A DNA stretch of 35,756 bases from Curtobacterium flaccumfaciens UCD-AKU (GCF_000349565.1 NZ_KB714617.1:123482-159237); one strand, 5' to 3'; shown: positions 11,076 through 18,274, counted from the first letter of the stretch. Numbers and translations: made by a program. Notes: generated from the letters alone by a model not told the origin.

Positions 11076-11687
11076 ATGCCGGTCGACGTCGAAGCCCTGC
11101 TCACCCCGCCATCCCCCGTCGCTGCGCGCGCACTGGACGTCGTGCGGGCATGGTCCGAACCGGCTCTCGTCAACCACTGCCTGCGGTCGTGGGCATGGGC
11201 TGTCCTGCTCGCCCCGACGGTCGACCTCGAACCGGACCCCGAGCTGCTCTTCGTCGCGACGATGCTCCACGACCTCGGCATGACTCCGTTGTTCGACGCC
11301 CACCGGGTGCCCTTCGAGGACGCCGGCGGCGCGGTCGGATCGGTCTTCGCGCTCGGCGCCGGGTGGGACGCCGTGCGAGCCCGTCGGGTCAGGGAGATCA
11401 TCGAGCGGCACATGTGGCGGTCCGTCGACCCGGAGCTCGACGCCGAGGGACACCTGCTCGAGGTCGCGACCTCGCTCGACGTCTCCGGCGTGGGCTTCGA
11501 CAGGTGGTCGTCGGACGACCTGCGGGACGTCACGGCCGCGCTGCCCCGTCTGGACTTCTCGGCGACGTTCGACGGGCTGATCCGCGAGCAGGCTTCGCGC
11601 AAGCCATCCTCGGCCGCGGCCCGACTGGACGGCTCGGGCAACGTGGCCGCCGGCGGAGACCGCTGGGCCACGTTCCTGGCGTCCTGA
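11076..11687 (+). CDS. HD-domain protein (cyanamide hydratase-like)
   Basis: A 203-aa HD-domain protein. His34 in NHCLRSWAWA and His65-Asp66 in ATMLHDLGM are the first metal ligands, and RHMW and SLDVSG supply further candidate ligands. The pattern NHxxRSxxWA then LHDLG resembles the cyanamide hydratase-type HD group, which hydrates or hydrolyses small nitrogenous compounds, but substrate assignment is inference. The ATG lies 6 bases after a -10 box TACTGT (11064-11069), so it is probably leaderless. It has no obvious operon partner. Confidence 0.85.
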   Translation: MPVDVEALLTPPSPVAARALDVVRAWSEPALVNHCLRSWAWAVLLAPTVDLEPDPELLFVATMLHDLGMTPLFDAHRVPFEDAGGAVGSVFALGAGWDAVRARRVREIIERHMWRSVDPELDAEGHLLEVATSLDVSGVGFDRWSSDDLRDVTAALPRLDFSATFDGLIREQASRKPSSAAARLDGSGNVAAGGDRWATFLAS

Positions 11688-11707
11688 CGCTCGGTCCGGT
11701 CGCTCGC

Positions 11708-11736
11708 TGGACTTCTCGGCAGGGTGGGCGTATAGT
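11708..11736 (+). promoter_or_regulatory. Sigma-70-type promoter with a long leader
   Basis: TGGACT (11708-11713), 17 bases, then TATAGT (11731-11736) form the clearest vegetative promoter in the window. Transcription from about 11743 would give a leader of roughly 215 bases before ATG 11959. The leader holds a perfect small hairpin CGACTC-ACCC-GAGTCG (11795-11810) and an 18-codon upstream reading frame. Confidence 0.6.
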
Positions 11737-11884
11737 TTCTGGTTGGTGCACTGCAGCGAACCCATCTGACTCGCGCACACCACCCTCTCGACACCGACTC
11801 ACCCGAGTCGCATTCCACTCGAGACACCGCTCGATCCGAACGGACGAGCTGCACGTTGAAACTCGACGTGCGCGCCCGCACTCG

Positions 11885-11941
11885 ATGCGTCGCGCTGGAC
11901 TGAGACGTCCGCCGACACCGAGTCGCCCTGGCGCCGAATGA
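11885..11941 (+). other. Possible upstream ORF in the leader
   Basis: An 18-aa arginine-rich frame (MRRAGLRRPPTPSRPGAE) begins at ATG 11885 and its TGA overlaps ATG 11938 as ATGA. That ATG is in frame with the downstream gene and would add 7 residues. No Shine-Dalgarno sequence is evident. It could be a control peptide or chance. Confidence 0.25.
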
Positions 11942-11958
11942 CCAGGAAGTACAGCACC

Positions 11959-12246
11959 ATGACCAGCAACGAACGAATCACCGTGTTCGGGACCGCACTC
12001 GCGGCCCCGACGATCACCCCCGACCGCATCGCCGAGTTCCCGGTGCGCGACGACCGCTCGCAGCGCGAGTACCTCGTCCGCATCGCAGCCGACGACCTGG
12101 GGACCTTCGTCACCCGGGGCACCCGGCTCGACGCCGTCGGCGAGGCCGGCTGGACCGTCCCGGGCCGCTCCTGGGCGGGCGAGGCCAGCCGCACCCTGCT
12201 GCAGGCACAGTCCGTGCAGGCGGGCGAGATGGCCCTCGCAGCCTAG
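11959..12246 (+). CDS. Uncharacterised 95-aa protein behind a long leader
   Basis: MTSNERITVF onward, 95 aa, no recognised domain. It looks like a soluble alpha/beta protein with REYLVRIAADDLGTFVTRG as a likely strand-helix-strand core. ATG 11959 is chosen because AGGAAG lies 9 bases upstream; a second in-frame ATG at 11938 is possible. It has its own strong promoter at 11708-11736 and a perfect terminator hairpin 17 bases downstream, so it is monocistronic. The strong promoter and tight terminator suggest substantial expression. Function unknown. Confidence 0.75.
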   Translation: MTSNERITVFGTALAAPTITPDRIAEFPVRDDRSQREYLVRIAADDLGTFVTRGTRLDAVGEAGWTVPGRSWAGEASRTLLQAQSVQAGEMALAA

Positions 12247-12263
12247 GTCCGACCAGCACCACC

Positions 12264-12299
12264 ACGAAGCGCCGCCGAGTCTGCTCGGCGGCGCTTCGT
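12264..12299 (+). terminator. Hairpin terminator
   Basis: A perfect 16-bp stem (12264-12279 with 12284-12299) closes a TCTG tetraloop, shortly after the stop of the 95-aa protein gene. Confidence 0.85.
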
Positions 12300-12345
12300 C
12301 GTTCCCGGTGCTCGTCTAGAGTCGAGAGCTGTATGGGAGGTCGCC

Positions 12346-12819
12346 ATGCGGATCGAACGTGCTGCGGAGTTGATCCGCGCTGCCCGCGAAGACCTCGGCC
12401 TCTCGCAGACCGGTCTCGCTGCCGCCGCCGGCATGCAGCAGCCCACCATCTCGGCGTACGAGAGCGGACGGAAGCGGCCACGCGAGGAGTCGCTCCGGCG
12501 GATCCTCGACGAGGCGCACACCCGCCCGAGCATCCCACTCGCCGTCTACGCCGACGCGATCCTCGACGAGGCGAAGCGCTTCCACCTCGACGACGTTCGC
12601 GTCTTCGGCTCCGCGGTGCGCGGGCAGGACACGGAACACAGTGACATCGACCTGCTGGTCCACCTGACCCCCACAGCATCGCTGTTCGATCTCGGTGGGT
12701 TCGCGCACGAGGTCGAGCGCATCACCGGTTTCGAGGTCGACGTCCTCACCGACGACCTACCCGGTCGGATGCCGGGGCCGTCCGTCGGCTTCACTCGTAC
12801 CCGTCGAAGCGGTAGCTGA
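12346..12819 (+). CDS. XRE helix-turn-helix fused to a MNT-type nucleotidyltransferase
   Basis: A 157-aa two-domain protein. Residues 1-55 are an XRE/Cro helix-turn-helix (LIRAAREDLGLSQTGLAAAAG, then QPTISAYESGRKRP). Residues 75-135 are a minimal nucleotidyltransferase: GSAVRG with Gly88-Ser89, the acidic pair Asp100 and Asp102 in SDIDLLV, and Asp132 in FEVDVLT, so the catalytic triad is complete. MNT domains often pair with HEPN ribonucleases as antitoxins that inactivate the toxin by AMP transfer. No HEPN gene is adjacent, so the target is unknown. The C-terminus is short and basic (TRTRRSGS) and overlaps the 3' end of the convergent gene by 29 bases. Confidence 0.88.
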   Translation: MRIERAAELIRAAREDLGLSQTGLAAAAGMQQPTISAYESGRKRPREESLRRILDEAHTRPSIPLAVYADAILDEAKRFHLDDVRVFGSAVRGQDTEHSDIDLLVHLTPTASLFDLGGFAHEVERITGFEVDVLTDDLPGRMPGPSVGFTRTRRSGS

Positions 12820-13162
12820 TCTGCGGGTCGTACAGCGGCAAGCCCAGGTCGACCACCGCAGAGATGACGACGTTCCACTGCTCCGAGTCCATGCCGTAAC
12901 AGGTCGTGGTCACCATCTGCGGGCTGTAGCTCACATCGATCGCACCGCGGTTCCCCGGCCCGGCGAGCATCGTCTGGTCGGCACCGTCCGCGCGGGTCTT
13001 CTCGACGGCCCAGTGCGGAAAGGCGGCGATGAGGGCGGCCTCGACAGCCTCGTGGTCGAGGGCCTCGAGTCCGGAGACGTGCTCACCGTCCACCAGGCGC
13101 TCGTACACCTGCGCGGAATCGAGTCGCTCGCTCGTGCGCCAGAAGGCGAACTGTTGGCTCAT
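12791..13162 (-). CDS. Hypothetical protein, 123 aa
   Basis: Function not recognised. The sequence has an N-terminal MSQQFAFWRTSERLDSAQVY segment, a helical middle, and a C-terminal LPLYDPQISYRF motif that I recall from uncharacterised proteins of similar length. There is no signal or membrane segment. It starts 12 bases after ychF's neighbour boundary on the same strand and runs convergently into the XRE-nucleotidyltransferase gene, overlapping it by 29 bases. ychF (13175-14248) follows downstream only in coordinate terms: on the minus strand ychF is transcribed first and this gene second, 12 bases later, so they may share a transcript. Confidence 0.7.
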   Translation of the reverse strand: MSQQFAFWRTSERLDSAQVYERLVDGEHVSGLEALDHEAVEAALIAAFPHWAVEKTRADGADQTMLAGPGNRGAIDVSYSPQMVTTTCYGMDSEQWNVVISAVVDLGLPLYDPQISYRFDGYE

Positions 13163-13174
13163 GTGCCCCTCGGT

Positions 13175-14248
13175 CTAGTTGTTGAAGCGGAACTCCACCA
13201 CGTCGCCGTCCTGCATGACGTAGTCCTTGCCCTCGATGCGGGCCTTGCCGGCAGCGCGGGCCTCGGCGATCGAGCCGGTCGCGACCAGGTCGTCGAACGA
13301 GATGACCTCGGCCTTGATGAAGCCCTTCTCGAAGTCGGTGTGGATGACGCCGGCAGCCTGGGGAGCCTTCCACCCCTTGCCGATCGTCCACGCACGGGCT
13401 TCCTTCGGACCGGCCGTCAGGTAGGTCTGCAGCCCGAGGGTGTCGAACCCGATGCGGGCGAGCTGGTCGAGGCCCGACTCGGTCTGCCCGGTCGACTCGA
13501 GCAGTTCGGCGGCGTCGGCGGGGTCGAGGTCGATGAGCTCCGACTCGACCTGGGCGTCGAGGAAGACAGCCTGGGCGGGGGCCACCAGCGCGGCCAGTTC
13601 GGCCTTGCGGGACTCGTCGGTCAGGATCGCCTCGTCGACGTTGAAGACGAAGATGAAGGGCTTGGCGCTGAGCAGCCCGAGCTCGGCGATCGGCGACAGG
13701 TCGATCTTCGTGGCGGACAGCAGCGTGCCCTGCTCGAGCGCGGCACGGGCCTCGCGAGCGGTCTCGAGCACGACCGGCTCGGCCTGCTTGAGCTTGAGCA
13801 TCTTCTCGTACCGCGGGAGCGCCTTGTCGATGGTCTCCATGTCGGCGAGGATCAGCTCGGTGTTGATGACCTCGAGGTCGTCCTTCGGGGAGACCTTGTT
13901 CGCGACGTGCACGACGTCGTCGTCGGTGAAGCCACGGACGACCTGCGCGATGGCGTCGGCCTCGCGGATGTTGGCGAGGAACTTGTTGCCCAGCCCTTCG
14001 CCCTCGCTCGCGCCCTTGACGATGCCCGCGATGTCGACGAACGACACCGGCGCCGGCACGGTCTTCTCCGAGTGGAAGAGCTCGGCGAGCTGGTCGAGCC
14101 GCGAGTCGGGCAGGTTCACCACCCCGACGTTCGGCTCGATCGTCGCGAACGGGTAGTTCGCGGCGAGGACCTGGTTCTTGGTCAGGGCGTTGAACAGGGT
14201 CGACTTGCCGACGTTCGGGAGACCGACGATTCCGATGGTGAGAGCCAC
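13175..14248 (-). CDS. ychF: Redox-regulated ATPase/GTPase YchF
   Basis: A 357-aa member of the Obg-related YchF/OLA1 family, full length. The P-loop GLPNVGKS is at residues 9-16; NVDEA replaces the usual NKxD, which is why the family prefers ATP; a coiled-coil insert occupies about 110-200; and a C-terminal TGS domain ends in EFRFNN. It binds ribosomes and is linked to translation and stress control. The start is GTG 14248; a -10-like TAGGCT lies 8 bases before it, so the mRNA may be nearly leaderless. Confidence 0.96.
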   Translation of the reverse strand: MALTIGIVGLPNVGKSTLFNALTKNQVLAANYPFATIEPNVGVVNLPDSRLDQLAELFHSEKTVPAPVSFVDIAGIVKGASEGEGLGNKFLANIREADAIAQVVRGFTDDDVVHVANKVSPKDDLEVINTELILADMETIDKALPRYEKMLKLKQAEPVVLETAREARAALEQGTLLSATKIDLSPIAELGLLSAKPFIFVFNVDEAILTDESRKAELAALVAPAQAVFLDAQVESELIDLDPADAAELLESTGQTESGLDQLARIGFDTLGLQTYLTAGPKEARAWTIGKGWKAPQAAGVIHTDFEKGFIKAEVISFDDLVATGSIAEARAAGKARIEGKDYVMQDGDVVEFRFNN

Positions 14249-14307
14249 GGAAGAAGAGCCTACCGGCGGCGGCCTGTCGGAGCCGACCCGGGCCTCCAGT
14301 CCGTCCG

Positions 14308-14877
14308 TCAGGCCAGCGGACGTGACCCAGCCATACGGGGCCGCAGGGCCGTGATGCGGCGCTCGACGACGTCGAAGACGTCGGCCTGCAGCCGCTGCGA
14401 GAGCCGCCAGTCGCCAGGCACCTGCAGCGAGTGGTCGGCACGGTCAACGGTCTGGAGGCGCGCAGCCGTCCCCGAGACACGGTCGGGCCGCCACATGGTG
14501 TCGGCTCCACCCCCGATCGCGTCGTGCGCGTCAGTCGCGGCGGCGAGCGCCGTGGCCACATCGTCGTGCGTGAGCACCGGAGTGAGCCAGACCCCGGGCA
14601 CCTCGTTGCGGATCGCCCAGGGCAGGGCGAAGCAGCCGAACGACTTCGCGACGACGAGGTCGGGCAGCCGGTCCCCCAGCGCCGCGGCGACAGCGGCCTC
14701 GACGAAGCCGACCGGATCGGCTCCGGCAGCGTCGTCGACCTGCCATCGTGGCGCGATGACCTCGCACCCCGCAGCGAGCGCGATCTCGCTCGTCCACCAG
14801 AGCAGCGGCGCCTGCTGCCCGTAGCCGGTCCCGGCGAGCACCAGGACGAGCGGACGTCGGTCGGCGTCGTTCCCCAT
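14308..14877 (-). CDS. Small alpha/beta serine hydrolase-like protein
   Basis: A 189-aa protein with the outline of a compact alpha/beta hydrolase. It opens with a strand and oxyanion-type loop (LVLVLAGTGYG), has a nucleophile elbow DLVVAKSFGCFALP with the serine in KSFG, then a strand VWLTPVLTHDD offering the acid and RADHSLQVPGDW offering the histidine. No lid domain, signal or membrane segment is seen. Substrate unknown. The ATG follows a -10 box TACTCT by 6 bases on the minus strand, so it is probably leaderless. It lies 59 bases upstream of ychF on the same strand. Confidence 0.75.
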   Translation of the reverse strand: MGNDADRRPLVLVLAGTGYGQQAPLLWWTSEIALAAGCEVIAPRWQVDDAAGADPVGFVEAAVAAALGDRLPDLVVAKSFGCFALPWAIRNEVPGVWLTPVLTHDDVATALAAATDAHDAIGGGADTMWRPDRVSGTAARLQTVDRADHSLQVPGDWRLSQRLQADVFDVVERRITALRPRMAGSRPLA

Positions 14878-14921
14878 GCGCTGAGAGTAGCCACACGCAA
14901 CGCCGAGGGGAACGGACGGCG

Positions 14922-15587
14922 ATGTCGGAACCCCGTGCGACGATCGGGACCGTGCCGTTGAACTTCACCGCGATCGACTTCGAGACCGCCAACAGCTCGC
15001 CCGCCAGCGCCTGCTCCGTCGGGCTGGTGAAGGTCCGCGCCGGCCGGGTCGTCGATCGGGCGTCGTGGTTCATCCGCCCGCCGTTCGGGCACGACGCGTT
15101 CCTCGAGTGGAACACCCGCATCCACGGCATCGTCGCCGAGGACGTCGCGCGCGCCAAGACGTGGGAGCAGCAGTACCCCGACCTGGTGGCCTTCGCCGAG
15201 GGCGACGTCCTGGTGGCGCACAACGCCCGCTTCGACATGGGCGTCATCGCCGGTGGGTGCTCCGCGACGGGGATCGACCTGGCCGAGCACCACTCGCTGT
15301 GCTCCCTGGCGGTCGCCCGCAAGACCTACACGCTCGACTCCTACCGCCTGCCGGTCGCCGCGATGGCCGCCGGGTTCGAGGGGTTCCAGCACCACGACGC
15401 CGCTGCCGACGCCGAGGCCTGCGCTGCGATCGTGGTGCACGCCGCCGGGCACCACGGTGTCGAGACGGTCGAGGCACTCGGCGCGGTCACCCGGGTGACG
15501 ATCGCCCCGGTCCGTGCTCGTGCCGAGAAGCCGAAGGCCGCGAACCAGCCGCGGCTGTCGAACCGACCGATGGTCTTCGCCGACTGA
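14922..15587 (+). CDS. DnaQ-like 3'-5' exonuclease
   Basis: A 221-aa DEDDh exonuclease. Motif I is IDFETAN (Asp19, Glu21), motif II is LVAHNARFDM, and motif III is HHDAAADAEA with the catalytic histidine and aspartate. This matches stand-alone DnaQ/epsilon-type exonucleases used in DNA repair or RNA trimming. The C-terminal tail (about 185-221) is basic and Pro/Arg-rich and probably disordered. The start at ATG 14922 is tentative, because GTG 14952 (starting VPLNFTAIDFE) also lies close to the domain. A small hairpin follows the gene. Confidence 0.9.
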   Translation: MSEPRATIGTVPLNFTAIDFETANSSPASACSVGLVKVRAGRVVDRASWFIRPPFGHDAFLEWNTRIHGIVAEDVARAKTWEQQYPDLVAFAEGDVLVAHNARFDMGVIAGGCSATGIDLAEHHSLCSLAVARKTYTLDSYRLPVAAMAAGFEGFQHHDAAADAEACAAIVVHAAGHHGVETVEALGAVTRVTIAPVRARAEKPKAANQPRLSNRPMVFAD

Positions 15588-15603
15588 CGGGGTTCGCCGA
15601 CTG

Positions 15604-15621
15604 GCGCAACGCCCGTTGCGC
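15604..15621 (+). terminator. Small hairpin after the exonuclease gene
   Basis: GCGCAACG and CGTTGCGC form a perfect 8-bp stem with a 2-base loop, 17 bases after the stop. It is short and has no U-run, so it is a weak terminator candidate. Confidence 0.4.
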
Positions 15622-15648
15622 TCGGCCGGGGTGCCACATCCCCAGTGG

Positions 15649-15663
15649 TATTGTCACGACAAT
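15649..15663 (+). promoter_or_regulatory. Autoregulatory operator candidate of the GntR gene (TGTSNNGACA site 1)
   Basis: ATTGTCACGACAAT (15650-15663) is a perfect 6-bp-arm palindrome 46 bases before the GntR start. It overlaps a -10-like TATTGT (15649-15654). On the minus strand its core is TGTCGTGACA, which matches the TGTSNNGACA pattern seen at three other promoters in this window. Confidence 0.6.
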
Positions 15664-15709
15664 GCCGTCGGCACCGTCGCCGGCATCTCCGCACGTGTGA
15701 AGGACCGCG

Positions 15710-16468
15710 ATGACCAACGAAGGCCAGCTGCCGTCCGACCTGTTCATGGACCTGGACCGGTCGGGTCCCATGCCCCTCTACTTCCAGGTTGCCTCGCGCA
15801 TCGAGGAGTCGATCCGCTCCGGCGCGATGCCGCCAGGGGCCCGGCTCGAGAACGAGATCGCCCTCGGTGAGCGTCTGGGCCTGTCGCGGCCGACGATCCG
15901 TCGTGCGATCCAGGACCTCGTCGACAAGGGTCTGCTGGTGCGCCGCCGCGGCATCGGGACCCAGGTCGTGCACGGCCCGGTCACGCGCAAGGTCGAGCTG
16001 ACCAGCCTGTACGACGACCTGGCCCAGGGTGCGCAGGCTCCGGCGACGAAGCTGCTGCAGCGCGACGACGTCCCCGCTCCCGACGACGTGGCCGCAGCGC
16101 TGAGCGTCGAGCCGGGCACGATCGTCGCGCACATCCGACGGGTGCGGTTCGCCGAGGACGTCCCGATGGCGATCCTCGAGAACTACCTGCCGCCGGAGTT
16201 CCTCGACCTGACGGACGATGACCTGCAGGCGCACGGGCTGTACCAGCTGCTCCGCGGCCGGGGCGTCACGATGCGGGTGGCCAAGCAGCGGATCGGCGCC
16301 CGGGCGGTCACCGACGAAGAGGCCGGTCTGCTCGAGATCGAGGACGGCGACCCGGTGCTCACGATGAGCCGTACCGCGTACGACGCCTCGGGCCGGGCGG
16401 TCGAGTACGGCGTGCACTGCTACCGCCCCGACCGGTACTCGTTCGAGGTCACGCTCGTCGACAAGTAG
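15710..16468 (+). CDS. GntR/HutC-family transcriptional regulator, candidate IolR
   Basis: A 252-aa regulator. The winged helix (about residues 20-90) has the GntR signature PPGARLENEIALGERLGLSR and PTIRRAIQDLVDKGLLVRRRGIGT; the UTRA effector domain (about 105-245) includes the strand pattern ending YDASGRAVEYGVHCYRPDRY. A Shine-Dalgarno GAAGGA lies before ATG 15710. The gene has a palindrome in its own promoter, and related sites lie before the tautomerase, the second Gfo/Idh gene and the inositol operon. That makes it the likely inositol-responsive repressor, comparable to the GntR-type IolR of C. glutamicum. The family is certain; the inositol role is inferred from the shared sites. Confidence 0.9.
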   Translation: MTNEGQLPSDLFMDLDRSGPMPLYFQVASRIEESIRSGAMPPGARLENEIALGERLGLSRPTIRRAIQDLVDKGLLVRRRGIGTQVVHGPVTRKVELTSLYDDLAQGAQAPATKLLQRDDVPAPDDVAAALSVEPGTIVAHIRRVRFAEDVPMAILENYLPPEFLDLTDDDLQAHGLYQLLRGRGVTMRVAKQRIGARAVTDEEAGLLEIEDGDPVLTMSRTAYDASGRAVEYGVHCYRPDRYSFEVTLVDK

Positions 16469-16480
16469 GTCGCTCGTCGA

Positions 16481-16594
16481 GCGGTCACGACTCGCTGTCG
16501 GCAGTGCGCCGAGTGGTCACGAACTGTCGCCCGGACGCCCGGCAACCGACACTTCGTGACCACCCGACGGAACTGAGCGGGGTGTCGTGACCGC
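16481..16594. repeat. Nested palindromic repeat between convergent genes
   Basis: Two perfect inverted pairs are nested: GCGGTCACGA (16481-16490) with TCGTGACCGC (16585-16594), and inside them GTGGTCACGAA (16513-16523) with TTCGTGACCAC (16553-16563). The right half recurs at 4-45. It lies between the convergent GntR and tautomerase genes and could end both transcripts, but the second copy shows it is a dispersed element. Confidence 0.7.
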
Positions 16595-16611
16595 GCCGCC
16601 CCCGCACGGCC

Positions 16612-17019
16612 TCAACCGAGCGCGGGCACCCCGAGCTCGCCCGTCACGTACTGGGCCCGTCCGAAGCCGAACGACCAGTCCTGCGGCCCGTTCTCGACGT
16701 AGCCGATGAAGACGTCCTCGGACGCGACGCCGATCGCCGCGAGGGCGTCGTGGATCGCCCGGTACAGTGACGCCTTCGCCTCGTCGGTCCGTCCGCGCTG
16801 CGTGAACACCTGGATCATCACGACACCCTCGGTGCGCTCGAACCCCAGACCGGCGTCCTCGGCGATGATCTGCTGCGCCGGGTGCTCGGTGATCACCTGG
16901 AACCGGTCTCGCACCGGGATCCCGTACACGTCGACGATGGCCTGGTGGATGGCGTCGGCGATGCCACGGACGGCCTCGGGCGTGCGGCCGGTGGTGAGGT
17001 CGATTCGGACGAGCGGCAT
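16612..17019 (-). CDS. Tautomerase-superfamily protein (MSAD-like)
   Basis: A 135-aa tautomerase. The start at ATG 17019 puts the catalytic N-terminal proline next to Met (MPLVRIDLTTGRT), as required after Met removal, and AGGAGG lies just before it; the longer reading frame upstream is rejected. The protein is a double-length unit with IPVRDRFQVITEHP and a conserved C-terminal NGPQDWSFGFGRAQY, which resembles malonate semialdehyde decarboxylase and cis-CaaD relatives. Malonate semialdehyde-type chemistry would suit the inositol pathway next door, where malonic semialdehyde is an intermediate, but the substrate is not proven. Its promoter bears one of the shared operator sites. Confidence 0.88.
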   Translation of the reverse strand: MPLVRIDLTTGRTPEAVRGIADAIHQAIVDVYGIPVRDRFQVITEHPAQQIIAEDAGLGFERTEGVVMIQVFTQRGRTDEAKASLYRAIHDALAAIGVASEDVFIGYVENGPQDWSFGFGRAQYVTGELGVPALG

Positions 17020-17043
17020 GGTGCCTCCTGGTTGCTCGGACTT

Positions 17044-17058
17044 TGTCCTCACATACTA
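17044..17058 (-). promoter_or_regulatory. Tautomerase promoter with operator candidate (TGTSNNGACA site 2)
   Basis: On the minus strand TAGTAT (17058-17053) is a good -10 box and TGTGAGGACA (17053-17044) follows immediately, sharing one base. A repressor there would block initiation. The sequence fits the pattern of the other three sites. Confidence 0.5.
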
Positions 17059-17080
17059 ACAAGGGAGCGGCACCGCGTGT

Positions 17081-18274
17081 CTAGATCCTGGGTGTCGGCG
17101 CCCCGTACGTCAGCGGCCCGTCGACCAGGGCGACATCGTGCCACGCACCGTCGACCAGCGAGGCCTCCGCCGCCTCGACGATCGACGCGGCAGCGAGCCC
17201 GTCCGCGACCGACGGCGCCAGCTGCTCCCCGCGCCGGACACTCGCGATGAACTGCGCCGCCTCGATCGTCTTCAGGTCGTCGTAGCCCATCGCGGTGCCG
17301 GCGCCCGGCTGGAAGCGCGCGAACTCGCCGTCACCCGAGGCGACGTAGTGGGTGGCGTACCCGTCGACCTCTTGTCCGTCGAGGTACACCTCGAGCTCGT
17401 TGAGGCGCTGGAAGTCCCACCGGACCGAACCGCGGGTGCCGTAGATCTCGAGCGTGTACTCGGCGTGCGGCCCGCGCATCACCCGACTCGAGTCCATCGT
17501 GCCGACCGCACCGTCCTCGAACCGGAACAGCAGCGCGGCGTAGTCCTCGTTCTCGACGGCGCCCAGTTCACCGGTCGCCGCCGCACTGCGGTCGACGATG
17601 CCGGCAGCAGGCCGGGGCCGCGACTCGATGAACGTCTCCGCGAGCGCACTGACCGAAGCGATCCGACCGACCACGTACTGCGCCAGGTCGAGCCCGTGTG
17701 ACAGCAGGTCGCCGAGCACGCCCGATCCTGCGCGCTCACGCTCGAAGCGCCAGGTCAGCGGGGCCGCCGGGTCGGACGAGTAGTCGGCGAGCAACGAGCC
17801 GCGCACGTTCGTGATCCGGCCGAGCCGCCCGCTGCGGACGAGTTCACGGGCACGCTCGATCGCCGGGGCGTGCCGGTAGTTGAACCCGACGCTCGTGATG
17901 ACGCCCGCCTGTTGCACCGCCTGGTGGATGGCGCGGGAGTCGCTGGCGTACCGCCCCATCGGCTTCTCGATCCAGAACGGCTTGCCCGCCTCGGCCGCGG
18001 CGACGGCCATCTCGCGGTGCAGGAAGTTCGGCGAACAGATCGACACGACGTCGACGGCCGGGTCGGCGAGGACCTCCTGGTAGTCGGCGACGGCACGTTC
18101 GTACCCGAGCCGCGTCACCGCCTGGTCGCGCGCCGCCTCGACCGGGTCGGCCGCGACGACGAGCCGCGGCTGGACGCCGAGCTCCGGGAAGTGGTCCGGC
18201 AACGCCCGGTAGGCGCGCGAGTGCAACCGCCCCATCCAGCCGACCGAGATCAGCCCGACGCCGATGCTGTCCAT
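17081..18274 (-). CDS. Gfo/Idh/MocA-family NAD(P)-dependent oxidoreductase
   Basis: A 397-aa oxidoreductase. The Rossmann fold starts VGLISVGWMGRLHSRAY, the EKP motif is in PFWIEKPMG, and the C-terminal domain has the family's SGVLGDLLSHGLDLAQYV segment with a candidate catalytic histidine. Family members oxidise sugars or inositols. The neighbouring pathway suggests scyllo- or other inositol dehydrogenase activity, or that of an inositol-derived sugar, but substrate is inferred. It has a GGAG Shine-Dalgarno and its own promoter with a shared operator site, and a terminator separates it from the inositol operon. It reads toward the tautomerase gene 61 bases on. Confidence 0.92.
   Translation of the reverse strand: MDSIGVGLISVGWMGRLHSRAYRALPDHFPELGVQPRLVVAADPVEAARDQAVTRLGYERAVADYQEVLADPAVDVVSICSPNFLHREMAVAAAEAGKPFWIEKPMGRYASDSRAIHQAVQQAGVITSVGFNYRHAPAIERARELVRSGRLGRITNVRGSLLADYSSDPAAPLTWRFERERAGSGVLGDLLSHGLDLAQYVVGRIASVSALAETFIESRPRPAAGIVDRSAAATGELGAVENEDYAALLFRFEDGAVGTMDSSRVMRGPHAEYTLEIYGTRGSVRWDFQRLNELEVYLDGQEVDGYATHYVASGDGEFARFQPGAGTAMGYDDLKTIEAAQFIASVRRGEQLAPSVADGLAAASIVEAAEASLVDGAWHDVALVDGPLTYGAPTPRI

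Noticed and set aside
12695..14824. 709-codon plus-strand frame across ychF
   Set aside because: Shadow of ychF and its neighbours; composition is unlike a protein and it overlaps conserved genes throughout.
16517..17062. 181-codon minus frame overlapping the tautomerase gene
   Set aside because: Out of frame with the conserved MPLVRID start and arginine-rich low complexity; it is a shadow.
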